Below, piece after piece: positions 1-8,965 of a DNA stretch of 64,000 bases (position 1 is its first letter; each line of letters starts with the position of its first letter). The notes below the pieces were generated by a model, which did no database searches, was not told where the DNA came from, and saw only the letters and a program-made list of their open reading frames with translations. The stretch lies in NCBI GenBank assembly GCA_021463845.1, contig JAJTXV010000001.1, positions 710,174 through 774,173 on the forward strand. The letters run 5' to 3'. Source of the stretch: Anaerolineales bacterium (GTDB taxonomy: Bacteria; Chloroflexota; Anaerolineae; Anaerolineales; UBA11579). The position numbers were made by a program, and so were the translations under genes.

Positions 1-605
1 TCGTGCTTGTCCAGGAACTCACGCAGCGCCTTCAAGATCGCGGCGCGGGTCTTGAACACCTCGCGCACCTGCGGGTTAACCGCCAGGTCAGCATAGCGCT
101 GCCGGTACCGGGTCTCCGGGTCGGCCAGGGTGGCATGGCGCACCACTTCGCCGTCCACCACTTCGTCCTTGGCGGCCGGCAGCGGCGTGATCGCTTTGGC
201 AATCATGCGCAGCGCTTTGACATTCAGCGACACCTCGCCGGCCTTGGTGCGGAACACTTCACCCTGGGCTTCAACAAAGTCACCCAGGTCGTAGTGGTCT
301 TTAAAATGTTGCAGCGCCTCGGCGCCGAAGTCATCGGCGCGTAGGAACAGCTGCAGCGTTCCGTATCCGTCCTCAATGTGAGCGAAGGCCAGCTTGCCCA
401 TCAAGCGCATGGAGCGGATGCGCCCCACCACAGTGGCCGCCACCGCCTGCTCGCCACCGCCTTCAAAGGCGGCGATGGCCTCGGCGGTGGTGTGCGTGCG
501 CTCGACCCGCGGTGGGAACGGCTCGTGCCCCTGCCCGCGCAAGGCCTGCAGCTTGGCCAGGCGCAGGCGTTCGATCTGAGAATAGTGTTGGTCTTCACTC
601 ATCAT
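1..605 (-). CDS. lysS: lysyl-tRNA synthetase, N-terminal part (truncated by window edge)
   Basis: Minus-strand translation from ATG at 605 reads MMSEDQHYSQIERLRLAKLQALRAQGHEPFPPRVERTHTTAEAIAAFEGG...VVGRIRSMRLMGKLAFAHIEDGYGTLQLFLR..., typical of the LysRS OB-fold domain; open to the window edge. Confidence 0.9.
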   Translation of the reverse strand, partial: MMSEDQHYSQIERLRLAKLQALRGQGHEPFPPRVERTHTTAEAIAAFEGGGEQAVAATVVGRIRSMRLMGKLAFAHIEDGYGTLQLFLRADDFGAEALQHFKDHYDLGDFVEAQGEVFRTKAGEVSLNVKALRMIAKAITPLPAAKDEVVDGEVVRHATLADPETRYRQRYADLAVNPQVREVFKTRAAILKALREFLDKH

Positions 606-627
606 TGCTCCGCGATTAAAACATAAA

Positions 628-662
628 AAGAGGCCCGGGGCTGTGCGCCTCGGGCCTCTTTG
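628..662. terminator. intrinsic terminator between greA and lysS
   Basis: AAAAAGAGGCCCG...CGGGCCTCTTT inverted repeat with A/T tracts. Confidence 0.7.
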
Positions 663-675
663 TGTGTATGCTAGC

Positions 676-1149
676 TTACACAACCTTGGTGATCTTCACC
701 GAGAAGGAGCCAGAGGGCGCGTTGATATCCGCCTTATCGCCTTCCTTCTTGCCCAACAGAGCGCTGCCCAAGGGACTCTCATGGCTGATCTTGCCCTCGC
801 GCGGGTTGGCCTCGGCCGCGCCCACGATCATGTACTCCTCGGGCTTGCGGCGGCCCTGCTGGATGGTGACCTTGCTGCCGATCTCGACCGCGCCGCCCTT
901 CTTGCGGCCCTTGTTCTCGATCAGGGTCGCGTTGGCCAGCAGGATCTCCAGCTCTTTGATGCGGCCCTCTACAAAGGACTGCTCATTCTTGGCGGCCTCG
1001 AATTCAGGGTCCTCAACAAACTCACCCAGGCTGTTCTCGGCCGCTTCACGCAAACGCTCCGCAATTTCCTTGCGGCGCACATTGCGCAACGTGTCCAGTT
1101 CATCCTGCAGCTTCTTGAAGCCTTCTTTGGTCAAATACTCAGTAGACAT
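676..1149 (-). CDS. greA: transcription elongation factor GreA
   Basis: 157 aa, MSTEYLTKEGFKKLQDELDTLRNVRRKEIAERLREAAENSLGEFVEDPEFEAAKNEQ... classic GreA. Confidence 0.95.
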   Translation of the reverse strand: MSTEYLTKEGFKKLQDELDTLRNVRRKEIAERLREAAENSLGEFVEDPEFEAAKNEQSFVEGRIKELEILLANATLIENKGRKKGGAVEIGSKVTIQQGRRKPEEYMIVGAAEANPREGKISHESPLGSALLGKKEGDKADINAPSGSFSVKITKVV

Positions 1150-1362
1150 CTTTCCCTTTTGCTTGTTTGTGTCGCATCACTTTGAGCTGCGATCCACAAA
1201 AGTCTTCCTTAAACACATTTGCTGCAAGCAAGCTCTCTTCCAGCAAGACGCTCGCCAACAGCCTTAAGACTATAGCATATCCACTTCCAATTATCAAGAA
1301 CGAATGTTCTCTTAAGGATGGAGTAGTCATCCACGTACCGCGAGTGTTATTATCGGGCGGTT

Positions 1363-1728
1363 ATGGCCTTCAGTCAGAAAGACCCCGTCAAACGCCAGCG
1401 CCTGCGCTACATATTGGCCGGCATTGTGTTGCTGACCCTGCCGTGCTACCTGGCCGGCTATGTGGCCGCCAATATCCGCCTGAGCCTGACGCCCAGCCCC
1501 ACGGCCACCGCCACGGGCGAACCCAGCCTGACGCCCAGCCCCAGCCAGACGGCGACCTACACCACTACCGCTACCGAGACCAGCACCACCACTGTCACGC
1601 CCAGCCAAACCCCCACTTGGACGCAGACCTTTACGCCGTCCTCTACCATCACGCCGACCATCACGCCGTCACACACGCCGGTGCCGCCCACTGAAACGCC
1701 AACACCTAGCGAAACGCCAACCCCCTAA
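1363..1728 (+). CDS. single-pass membrane protein with Thr/Ser/Pro-rich extracellular tail
   Basis: 121 aa; N-terminal TM segment then SLTPSPTATATGEPSLTPSPSQTATYTTT... low-complexity tail. Confidence 0.6.
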   Translation: MAFSQKDPVKRQRLRYILAGIVLLTLPCYLAGYVAANIRLSLTPSPTATATGEPSLTPSPSQTATYTTTATETSTTTVTPSQTPTWTQTFTPSSTITPTITPSHTPVPPTETPTPSETPTP

Positions 1729-1747
1729 ACTGGATACAATCTAAATA

Positions 1748-3007
1748 ATGAATCATTTCCTCCGCAGGTTGCTACTCGCCCTGCTGGCGGTCTGCCTGGC
1801 TGGCTGCGCCAGCCTGACCGCCAGCCTGGTTCCCACCCCCACTGCCGGCACGCCCAACGTGGCCGTGGTCAGCACCGCCCAGCCCACCACCAGCAGCGAG
1901 CGCGCAATCACGCTGACCCTGTGGCTGCCGCCGCAGTTTGACCCCGGCAACGGCAGCCTGGCAGCCGGCATGCTGCAAACCCGCCTGGACGAGTTCACCG
2001 GCCAGCACCCGCAAGTACTGATCAACACCCGCATCAAGGATGAAGGCGGCGCAGGCGGCCTGCTCGAGTCGCTGGTGCGCGCTGAGCAAGCCGCCCCGCT
2101 GGCCCTGCCGGACGTGGTGCTGATGCCAGCCGGGCTGCTGCCGCAGGCGGCGGCCGCTGGCGTCCTGCACCCGCAGACCGCCCTAACAAACGAGCTGGAT
2201 GACAGCGATTGGTATCCCTTCGCAGTCCAGCTAGCCAGCGACGGTGAGGACCGCTACGGCCTGCCCTTCATGGCGGACGGGCTGGTGACCGCCCACCGCA
2301 GCACGGCAATATCGCAGGTGCCGCCCACCTGGGTGCGCCTGATGGATACGCGCATCGCCCTGGGCTTCGCCGCCGCAGACCCGCAGGCGCGCTTACCGCT
2401 TCTGCAGCTGCTATCGCTGCCGCCCCGCGATGGCAATCCGGTTCCTGAGCAGAACTTATTGGAGCTGTTTGACTTCTTTGCCACTGGGCAGGCTCGCAGC
2501 GTATTCCCGTTCTGGCTGACCCAGTACCAAAGCAACGAGCAGACCTGGCAAGCCTTCAACGAGGGCCGCCTGCCGATGGTGACCGCCTGGACCAGCCAGG
2601 TGTTCGCCAACCGCCAGACGGAGATCAGCGGCGCCCCTCTACCGACCCAGAACGGCCAGCCATTCACGCTAGTGCGCGGCTGGGTGTGGAGCGTGGCTAC
2701 TGAAAACACTGAGCGGGCCGCGCTCGCCAGCGAGCTGATCGCGTTCCTCTCCACGCCGGAGTTTCTGGCGCAGTACAGCGCCGCCGCTGGGCTGCTGCCA
2801 CCGCGGCCGAGTTCCTTGGCCGCTTGGGCGCCGGGCGCCAACCAGGCCCTCGCCAGCCAGCTGGTCAACAACGCCCAGCCCCTGCCCGATCAGGCCACCA
2901 CCGAGCGTTGGGGGGCAGCGCTCTCGCAAGCCGTGGTGGCGGTACTGAAGCAAGAGATGACCGCCGCCGAAGCTGCAGAGAGCGTGAGCGCGGCTTTCAC
3001 TGAGTAA
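1748..3007 (+). CDS. extracellular solute-binding lipoprotein (ABC sugar-type)
   Basis: 419 aa; lipobox LAVCLAGC; fold-like sequence of family 1 extracellular solute-binding proteins. Confidence 0.7.
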   Translation: MNHFLRRLLLALLAVCLAGCASLTASLVPTPTAGTPNVAVVSTAQPTTSSERAITLTLWLPPQFDPGNGSLAAGMLQTRLDEFTGQHPQVLINTRIKDEGGAGGLLESLVRAEQAAPLALPDVVLMPAGLLPQAAAAGVLHPQTALTNELDDSDWYPFAVQLASDGEDRYGLPFMADGLVTAHRSTAISQVPPTWVRLMDTRIALGFAAADPQARLPLLQLLSLPPRDGNPVPEQNLLELFDFFATGQARSVFPFWLTQYQSNEQTWQAFNEGRLPMVTAWTSQVFANRQTEISGAPLPTQNGQPFTLVRGWVWSVATENTERAALASELIAFLSTPEFLAQYSAAAGLLPPRPSSLAAWAPGANQALASQLVNNAQPLPDQATTERWGAALSQAVVAVLKQEMTAAEAAESVSAAFTE

Positions 3008-3082
3008 CTCACGCTCAGCAAGCTCTCATACCTAGTTAATTCTGCCTAGCACAGCAGTGATAAGATTCTCTTTGGTGTATTG

Positions 3083-4312
3083 ATGCCTAGCAAAGCAAAG
3101 TCCACGCCCGACCAAAACCCAGAGACCCAAGCCCCCCCTGAGATCGAGAGCCCCATAGCCGCCGAGGCCAAGCCCGCGGCCCGCTCTTTGCAGGAGCGGC
3201 TGCCCGCGCCCCTGCGGCGCTACTGGAAGATCGGCCTGATCGCCATCGTGGCGCTGGGCGTGGTGCTGCTGATGAACACGGTCGCCTCCGGCATGCAGGC
3301 TGGCCAGCAACAGGAGATGCGCTCCACCGCCATGGCCATGGCCCAGACCACGATTGACGCGGTGACCGGCGGCGAAGCAGGGGCGCTGATGCCATCCTAC
3401 GACAGCGCCATCGACTTCGGCCAGGGCATCAGCCGCCTGGCCTCGATGGATACCGTCATCCCCAGCCGCGCCCGCGTAGACATCATGCACCACACGGTGG
3501 AGCGCGGCGATACGCTATTCGGCATCGCTGACCTGTACGGCCTCAAGCCAGAGAGCATTCTGTGGTTCAACTTTGACACGCTGGAAGACAACCCCAGCGA
3601 GATCCAGCCTGGCTTGATCCTCAACATTCCGCCGGTGGACGGCATCCTGGTGACCTATCACGCCGGCGAGAGCTTGTACGCCATCGCCGAGAATGCCAGC
3701 TACACCACCACCGTCACGATCGACGACATCATCAACTGGCCCAGCAACAATCTGGACCCGTACGAGACCGACCCCAACAACCCCAACATCCCGGATGGCT
3801 TCCAGCTCATCATCCCCAATGGCTCGCGTGAATTGCGAGACTGGGGTCCGCCCGCCATCACGCGTCAGAACGCCGCCGTGGCGGCCTACTACGGCCCCGG
3901 TGCGTGTGGCGCCATCTATGAAGGCGCCATCGGCAACGGCACCTTCCGCTGGCCCACGGTGGCTACGTATCTCTCCGGCTTTGACTGGAACCCGCCCACC
4001 CACAACGGCATCGATATCGCTGGCGCCGAAGGCAACGCCATCTACGCCACCGATGGCGGCGTGGTGGTGTACGCGGGTTGGTCCAACTACGGCTACGGCA
4101 ATCTGGTAGTGATCGACCACGGCACCGGCTGGCAGTCTGCCTATGCCCACATGTTCAGCTACTCGGTCAGCTGTGGCCAAAGCGTGTCGCAAGGCACCAT
4201 GATCGGCGGCGTTGGCAACACGGGCAACTCCTCCGGCGCTCACTTGCACTTTGAGCTGACCAGCTCGCTGTATGGCAAGGTGAACCCGTGGGACTTCCTG
4301 TTCATCCCATAA
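3083..4312 (+). CDS. LysM-domain M23 family metallopeptidase, membrane anchored
   Basis: LysM-like HTVERGDTLFGIADLYGLKPESILWFN; M23 motifs HNGIDIAG, HGTGWQSAYAHM, GNTGNSSGAHLHFEL. Confidence 0.9.
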   Translation: MPSKAKSTPDQNPETQAPPEIESPIAAEAKPAARSLQERLPAPLRRYWKIGLIAIVALGVVLLMNTVASGMQAGQQQEMRSTAMAMAQTTIDAVTGGEAGALMPSYDSAIDFGQGISRLASMDTVIPSRARVDIMHHTVERGDTLFGIADLYGLKPESILWFNFDTLEDNPSEIQPGLILNIPPVDGILVTYHAGESLYAIAENASYTTTVTIDDIINWPSNNLDPYETDPNNPNIPDGFQLIIPNGSRELRDWGPPAITRQNAAVAAYYGPGACGAIYEGAIGNGTFRWPTVATYLSGFDWNPPTHNGIDIAGAEGNAIYATDGGVVVYAGWSNYGYGNLVVIDHGTGWQSAYAHMFSYSVSCGQSVSQGTMIGGVGNTGNSSGAHLHFELTSSLYGKVNPWDFLFIP

Positions 4313-4365
4313 ATTGAGAGATTTCTTGCCGAGAGGTTGGCGGAGTGCTATAATGCCGCTTCTTC

Positions 4366-4442
<77 letters not shown>

Positions 4443-4443
4443 T

Positions 4444-4472
4444 AAATCACCCGCCTGGGTGATTTTTCGTTA
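4444..4472 (+). terminator. hairpin terminator after tRNA-Val
   Basis: AAATCACCCGCCTGGGTGATTTTTCG. Confidence 0.7.
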
Positions 4473-4482
4473 AGAGGGATAC

Positions 4483-5337
4483 ATGCTGCGCGAGTACACC
4501 GCATCCGGACTCGAAGCCTTGCAGTTAGCCACCGCGCTGCTGCAACGCGCCCGCCTGGCCGACCCGCTGGTCGGCGTATGGGAAGCGGCCGATGTGCAGT
4601 GGGCTTGGCGCAGGCCGCGCCCCTCTGACGATGTAGAAAAGTTATTCTGGCTTGATGACGCCGGACCGGCGGCTGGCGTGCTGTTGACTACCCCCAATGA
4701 CGGCAGCTGGCAATGTGACCCGGTCATCGTGCCAGGCACGGGCCTTGACCCAGCCACCATTTGGCAGCGCGCCCTTGAGTACGCCGCAAAACACTCATCC
4801 AATTTTGCCATCCCAGTGAGTGACGATGACGCTGTGCTGCGCCAGTTGGCCCAGCAGTCCGGGCTCACCGCCGGCGAAAGCGACAGCACGGCCTGGCTGG
4901 CTGCTACGCAGCTGCCGCAGCAGCGCCAGCTGCGTGACAACTTCGTGCTCACTGACCGCGCCACAGCCAGCGGCCCACACCCCATGCAGTCTCGCGCTGG
5001 AGACCAGGTTGCCGAGCGGCTGGCGCAGTGTTCACTCTACGACCCTGCACTTGACCTGGCAGTGGAGACGCACAGCGGCGAAATAGCTGGCGTATCACTT
5101 TATTGGTTTGACCCAGTAACCAAGGTGGGGCTGGTGGAGCCGATGAGAGTGGAGGATAACTTCCAGCGTAAGGGCTTGGCGCGCGCCATGCTGTGCGAAG
5201 GTATCCGGCGCTTGGCCGCCAAAGGCGCCGAGCGTATCAAAGTTTCATATCAGACGGAGATTGCTGGCGCTCTCTATCAAGCCGTGGGCTTCCAGCCACA
5301 ATCCACAACCACTTGGTATCAAGCTTCGGCTAAATAG
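4483..5337 (+). CDS. GNAT family N-acetyltransferase
   Basis: 284 aa; C-terminal DNFQRKGLARAMLCEGIRRLAAKGAERIKV...A..LYQAVGFQP GNAT motif A/B. Confidence 0.8.
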   Translation: MLREYTASGLEALQLATALLQRARLADPLVGVWEAADVQWAWRRPRPSDDVEKLFWLDDAGPAAGVLLTTPNDGSWQCDPVIVPGTGLDPATIWQRALEYAAKHSSNFAIPVSDDDAVLRQLAQQSGLTAGESDSTAWLAATQLPQQRQLRDNFVLTDRATASGPHPMQSRAGDQVAERLAQCSLYDPALDLAVETHSGEIAGVSLYWFDPVTKVGLVEPMRVEDNFQRKGLARAMLCEGIRRLAAKGAERIKVSYQTEIAGALYQAVGFQPQSTTTWYQASAK

Positions 5338-5342
5338 ACGGC

Positions 5343-6605
5343 CTAGTCTTGCGCGGCCAGCACGCGCCAATACACGCCCTCGACCTCGGCCGCGGTGCGG
5401 CTCCACGAGTAGCGCACCGCCTCACTACGGGCAGCGCTGCCCATGCGTTCCAGCGCGCCAGCCTCGCCCAGCAGGGCCATGATGCGCCCCGCCAGCTGGG
5501 GCGCATCGCCTTCGCGCACGTGGTAGCCGGTCAGCCCATCCTGCACCAGGTAGCGCAGCCCGCCCACGCTGGAGGCGATCACCGGTCGCCCGCACGACAT
5601 GGCCTCCAGCGCCACCATGCCAAAGGACTCCGAATACGAGGGCATGACCAGCGCATCCGCGGCCGCATAGTACAGCGGCAGCGTGTCCTGGCTGCGGCTG
5701 CCCAGGAACTCCACCTGATCTTGCAGACCCAGCGCTCGCGTCACGGCCCGCAGGCGGGCCAGTTCGGTATCCAATGCATACTGGCTGCCCTCCAGGTCGC
5801 CGCCTACGATATGCACCTGCACTGGCAGGTCTGGCCTTTCATCTCGCACGAAGTGCAGGCTGCGGATCAGCGTATCGATGCCTTTCAACGCCTCGATGCG
5901 CCCCACGAACAGCAAATGGTGCTGGCCTTCAGTCCAGCCCAGCAGTTTGCGGGCGGCGGCCTTGTCTTGCGGCTGGAAGCGGGTCAGATCCACCCCGGGC
6001 GGGATCACACGCACCTTCTCGCTGCGCAGCTCGTACAGCCACTGCAGCTCCGCCCGCTCGGCGGGCGTAGCGGCCACCACGGCGTTGGCTGCGTGCATAG
6101 CCCGCAGCTCGCCACGGATGCGGGCCGCGCTCTCCTGCGCTCCCAGGGCAGCAATGCGGTTCTTGACCAGACCCAGGGTATGGAACATCAGCACCAGCGG
6201 CGTGTACCATTTCTTCTTCAGGTGCATGCCCACCAGACCAGACAGCCAATAGTGGGCATGCAGCATGTCGTATTGCAATCCTTCCTTTTGTACGAAGCTG
6301 CGCAAGCCGCTCTCGAACTCCGGCAGGTAGGCGGCCAGTTCGTGCACTGGGGCATCATCCAGCGGCCCAGCCGGCAGCGAGATCACGCGCGCCCCGTCGC
6401 CCAGCGGCTGCACATCCTGTGGGCCGCGCGTATACACATCCACCAGGTGGCCGCGGGCGGCCAGGCTGCGGCTGAGCTCGCCCACATATACGTTCATGCC
6501 GCCGCTCTTGGCGCTGCCCAAAGACGCCAGCGGGCTGGCGTGATAGGTCAGCATGGCAATGCGCAGCGGCTTGTGTGCTTTAATCGGAGTCATGGTTGCA
6601 AGCAA
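5343..6605 (-). CDS. family 4 glycosyltransferase (MshA/sucrose-phosphate-synthase-like)
   Basis: 420 aa; SGGMNVYVGELSRSLAARGHLVDVYTR, VIPPGVDLTRFQP, FVGRIEALKGIDTLI, PSYSESFGMVALEAMSCGRPVIASSVGGL. Confidence 0.9.
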   Translation of the reverse strand: MLATMTPIKAHKPLRIAMLTYHASPLASLGSAKSGGMNVYVGELSRSLAARGHLVDVYTRGPQDVQPLGDGARVISLPAGPLDDAPVHELAAYLPEFESGLRSFVQKEGLQYDMLHAHYWLSGLVGMHLKKKWYTPLVLMFHTLGLVKNRIAALGAQESAARIRGELRAMHAANAVVAATPAERAELQWLYELRSEKVRVIPPGVDLTRFQPQDKAAARKLLGWTEGQHHLLFVGRIEALKGIDTLIRSLHFVRDERPDLPVQVHIVGGDLEGSQYALDTELARLRAVTRALGLQDQVEFLGSRSQDTLPLYYAAADALVMPSYSESFGMVALEAMSCGRPVIASSVGGLRYLVQDGLTGYHVREGDAPQLAGRIMALLGEAGALERMGSAARSEAVRYSWSRTAAEVEGVYWRVLAAQD

Positions 6606-6690
6606 TTGTCGAGCAGTTATAATGCGCTTTCGTTCTTTAAAAATCGCTGGCGTTATCGAAGTGATTGAGCCGAATACGCCAAGCGCGCAT

Positions 6691-6763
6691 GGCCTTGCCT
6701 GCTTTTGGCAAGGCCAAACCCAAGCATATGTTGTTTGCCTGCGGCAAACAACATATGCTTGGG
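6691..6763. repeat. two consecutive perfect hairpins upstream of tRNA-Thr
   Basis: GGCCTTGCC-N7-GGCAAGGCC (6691-6715) and CCCAAGCATATGTTGTTTGCC-TGC-GGCAAACAACATATGCTTGGG (6719-6763, 21 bp arms). Confidence 0.9.
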
Positions 6764-6766
6764 TAC

Positions 6767-6839
6767 GCCACCGTAGCTCAGTTGGCAGAGCAGTCGCTTC
6801 GTAAGCGACGGGTCATGGGTTCGAGTCCCATCGGTGGCT
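6767..6839 (+). tRNA. tRNA-Thr (anticodon CGT)
   Basis: GCCACCG-TA-GCTC...GTCGC-TTCGTAA-GCGAC...ATGGG-TTCGAGT-CCCAT-CGGTGGC-T. Confidence 0.95.
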
Positions 6840-6840
6840 C

Positions 6841-7092
6841 TCAATACTCTTCCCCAGCAGCTGGCGCATCTCCGATCTTGTTTTCCATCCGTGCAATGAT
6901 GTGCTGGCGCACATCCATGTAGGCGTCGGCCAGTTCCAGCTTGTGGCGGCTGAATAGCATCGCCAACCCCAGCTTGTACCTGCGCTCCAGCCATAGCAGC
7001 GCGGCCTCCGGCTGCGTCTTGCCTTGCTGCATGGCGCGGTCCAACAGGCGCACGAATAGTTGGCGGTACACATCCTGATCGTAGGGTTTCAT
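6841..7092 (-). CDS. small hypothetical protein (83 aa)
   Basis: ORF MKPYDQDVYRQLFVRLLDRAMQQGKTQPEAALLWLERRYKLGLAML...; fills gap between tRNA and udk. Confidence 0.5.
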   Translation of the reverse strand: MKPYDQDVYRQLFVRLLDRAMQQGKTQPEAALLWLERRYKLGLAMLFSRHKLELADAYMDVRQHIIARMENKIGDAPAAGEEY

Positions 7093-7175
7093 GCTGTGGT
7101 GATTATCAACCAGTCAATCCAAAATCTCAAATCAGAAATCTACAATCACGCAGCCCATCCTTTATAATCACCTTC

Positions 7176-7817
7176 ATGCCCGTTCCTCTTGTAATCGGCG
7201 TGGCCGGCGGCTCCGGCTCCGGCAAAACTACCGTCGCCCAGGCCATCGTGCAGCGCGCCACCCCGGGCAGCGTGGCCTACATCCAGCACGACTCGTACTA
7301 CAAAGACCTCAGCCGGCTGGAGCCTGCCCAGCGCAAGACCACCAACTTTGACCACCCCAACTCGCTGGAAAGCGAGTTGATGGTGGAGCACATCCGCGCC
7401 CTCAAAGACGGCCACAGCGTGGAAGTGCCCAGCTACGACTTCACCAACCACACCCGCCGCACGGAGACTCAAACGGTGGAGCCCCGTCCCATCGTTTTGG
7501 TGGAGGGCATCCTGCTCTATGTTGAGCCCGATCTGCGCGAGATGTGCGACGTCAAGCTGTATGTGGATACTGACGCCGACCTGCGCTTCATCCGCCGCCT
7601 GCAGCGCGACATCAGCGAGCGCGGCCGCTCCACCGAGAGCGTGATCCAGCAGTACTTCGCCACGGTGCGCCCCATGCACCTGGAATTCGTAGAGCCTTCC
7701 AAGCGCTACGCCGACCTTATCATTCCGTATGGCGGCTTCAACAAAGTCGCCCTGGAATTTGTGCTGGCCCGCATTGAAGCGCGCCTGCGCGAATACAAGA
7801 AAGAACTTGCCAACTAG
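7176..7817 (+). CDS. udk: uridine kinase
   Basis: 213 aa; Walker [55 protein letters not shown]. Confidence 0.95.
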   Translation: MPVPLVIGVAGGSGSGKTTVAQAIVQRATPGSVAYIQHDSYYKDLSRLEPAQRKTTNFDHPNSLESELMVEHIRALKDGHSVEVPSYDFTNHTRRTETQTVEPRPIVLVEGILLYVEPDLREMCDVKLYVDTDADLRFIRRLQRDISERGRSTESVIQQYFATVRPMHLEFVEPSKRYADLIIPYGGFNKVALEFVLARIEARLREYKKELAN

Positions 7818-7836
7818 CCCGAAAGGAACTTTGCAC

Positions 7837-8343
7837 ATGTCCAAGCAATGGAACCAAGCCCCGGCGATGGAAATTGACCCCGCCAAGACCTACACCGCCA
7901 CTATCACCACTGACAAGGGCGATATGGTCATCAAGCTATTCGCCGCTGAGGTGCCCGCCACCGTAAACAACTTCGTCTTCCTGGCCCGCCAGGGTTATTA
8001 CGACGGCACCACTTTCCACCGCGTCATCGGCAACTTCATGGTCCAGGGCGGCGACCCGACCGGCAGCGGTATGGGCGGCCCCGGCTACAAGTTCGCCGAC
8101 GAGTTCCACCCCAGCCTGCGCCACAGCAAGCGCGGCATTCTCTCCATGGCCAACGCCGGGCCGAACACCAACGGCTCGCAGTTCTTCATCACTCACGGCC
8201 CCACCCCGCACCTCGACAACCGCCATGCCGTCTTCGGTGAGCTGATCGAGGGCGAGGATGTGCTGATGGCCATCCCCGAGCGTGACCCCAGCCGAGGCGG
8301 CCCGGCCGGCCAGCTGGTCTCCATCACCATCCAGGAGAGCTAA
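7837..8343 (+). CDS. peptidyl-prolyl cis-trans isomerase, cyclophilin type
   Basis: [59 protein letters not shown] 7837 preferred over ORF-track start. Confidence 0.93.
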   Translation: MSKQWNQAPAMEIDPAKTYTATITTDKGDMVIKLFAAEVPATVNNFVFLARQGYYDGTTFHRVIGNFMVQGGDPTGSGMGGPGYKFADEFHPSLRHSKRGILSMANAGPNTNGSQFFITHGPTPHLDNRHAVFGELIEGEDVLMAIPERDPSRGGPAGQLVSITIQES

Positions 8344-8344
8344 C

Positions 8345-8896
8345 ATGGCGGCGCGCCCAGGCACTCTGAAGCTGTGGCGCGCCCTGGCGTTGGTGGCAGT
8401 GGTCGGCATTAGCCTGGCCATCTTCTTCCTGCCCAGTGAATACACTGACAAGTTACAGGCCCTGGGCTACCCGGGCCTGTTTCTTATTACGCTCATCTCA
8501 TATGCCACCGTGTTCCTGCCCGCCCCGGCCGCGCTGATCGTGTTCAGCATGGGCGCCCACCTGCCGCCGCTGGGCGTAGCCCTGGCGGCCGGCAGCGGCG
8601 CCGCCCTGGGTGAGCTGACCGGGTACCTGGCCGGCTTTAGCGGCCAGGCCGCCATCGAGAACACCGCCGCCTACCAACGTATGGTGGGCTGGATGCAGCG
8701 CAACGGCCCGTTGACCGTGTTCGCCCTGGCCGCCGTGCCCAACCCAGTTGTGGACCTCAGCGGCATTGCCGCCGGCGCGCTGCGCATGCCGCTGCCGCGC
8801 TTCCTGTTCTTCTGCTGGCTGGGCCAGGTACTTAAGATGTTTGTGTTTGCTTCCGCGGGCGCGGGTATGTTTAGGTTGCCGTATTTTTCGGAGTAA
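8345..8896 (+). CDS. small VTT/DedA-like integral membrane protein
   Basis: Multiple TM segments, GAALGELTGYLAGFSGQ and AAVPNPVVDLSGIAAGALRMP resemble SNARE-associated/VTT domain. Confidence 0.65.
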   Translation: MAARPGTLKLWRALALVAVVGISLAIFFLPSEYTDKLQALGYPGLFLITLISYATVFLPAPAALIVFSMGAHLPPLGVALAAGSGAALGELTGYLAGFSGQAAIENTAAYQRMVGWMQRNGPLTVFALAAVPNPVVDLSGIAAGALRMPLPRFLFFCWLGQVLKMFVFASAGAGMFRLPYFSE

Positions 8897-8947
8897 CCAC
8901 AGATGAACACAGATAAACACGGATAAATCTGCGTTCATCTGTGGTTA
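8894..8947. repeat. inverted repeat of the CACAGATGAACACAGATAAACACGG family
   Basis: 15-bp perfect arms TAACCACAGATGAAC / GTTCATCTGTGGTTA flanking a 24-nt loop. Confidence 0.85.
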
Positions 8948-8965
8948 AAAAAGAAGGAGCAAGCA

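Noticed and set aside
1484-1728. Thr/Pro-rich low-complexity stretch as a possible tandem DNA repeat element
   Set aside because: It is in-frame coding sequence typical of Thr/Pro-rich surface linkers; periodicity reflects TPSPT-type peptide composition
5349-6668. 439-aa plus-strand ORF opposite the glycosyltransferase gene
   Set aside because: Shadow ORF caused by high GC codon bias; composition is His/Gln/Arg-rich with no domain signature, while the opposite strand is a clear GT4
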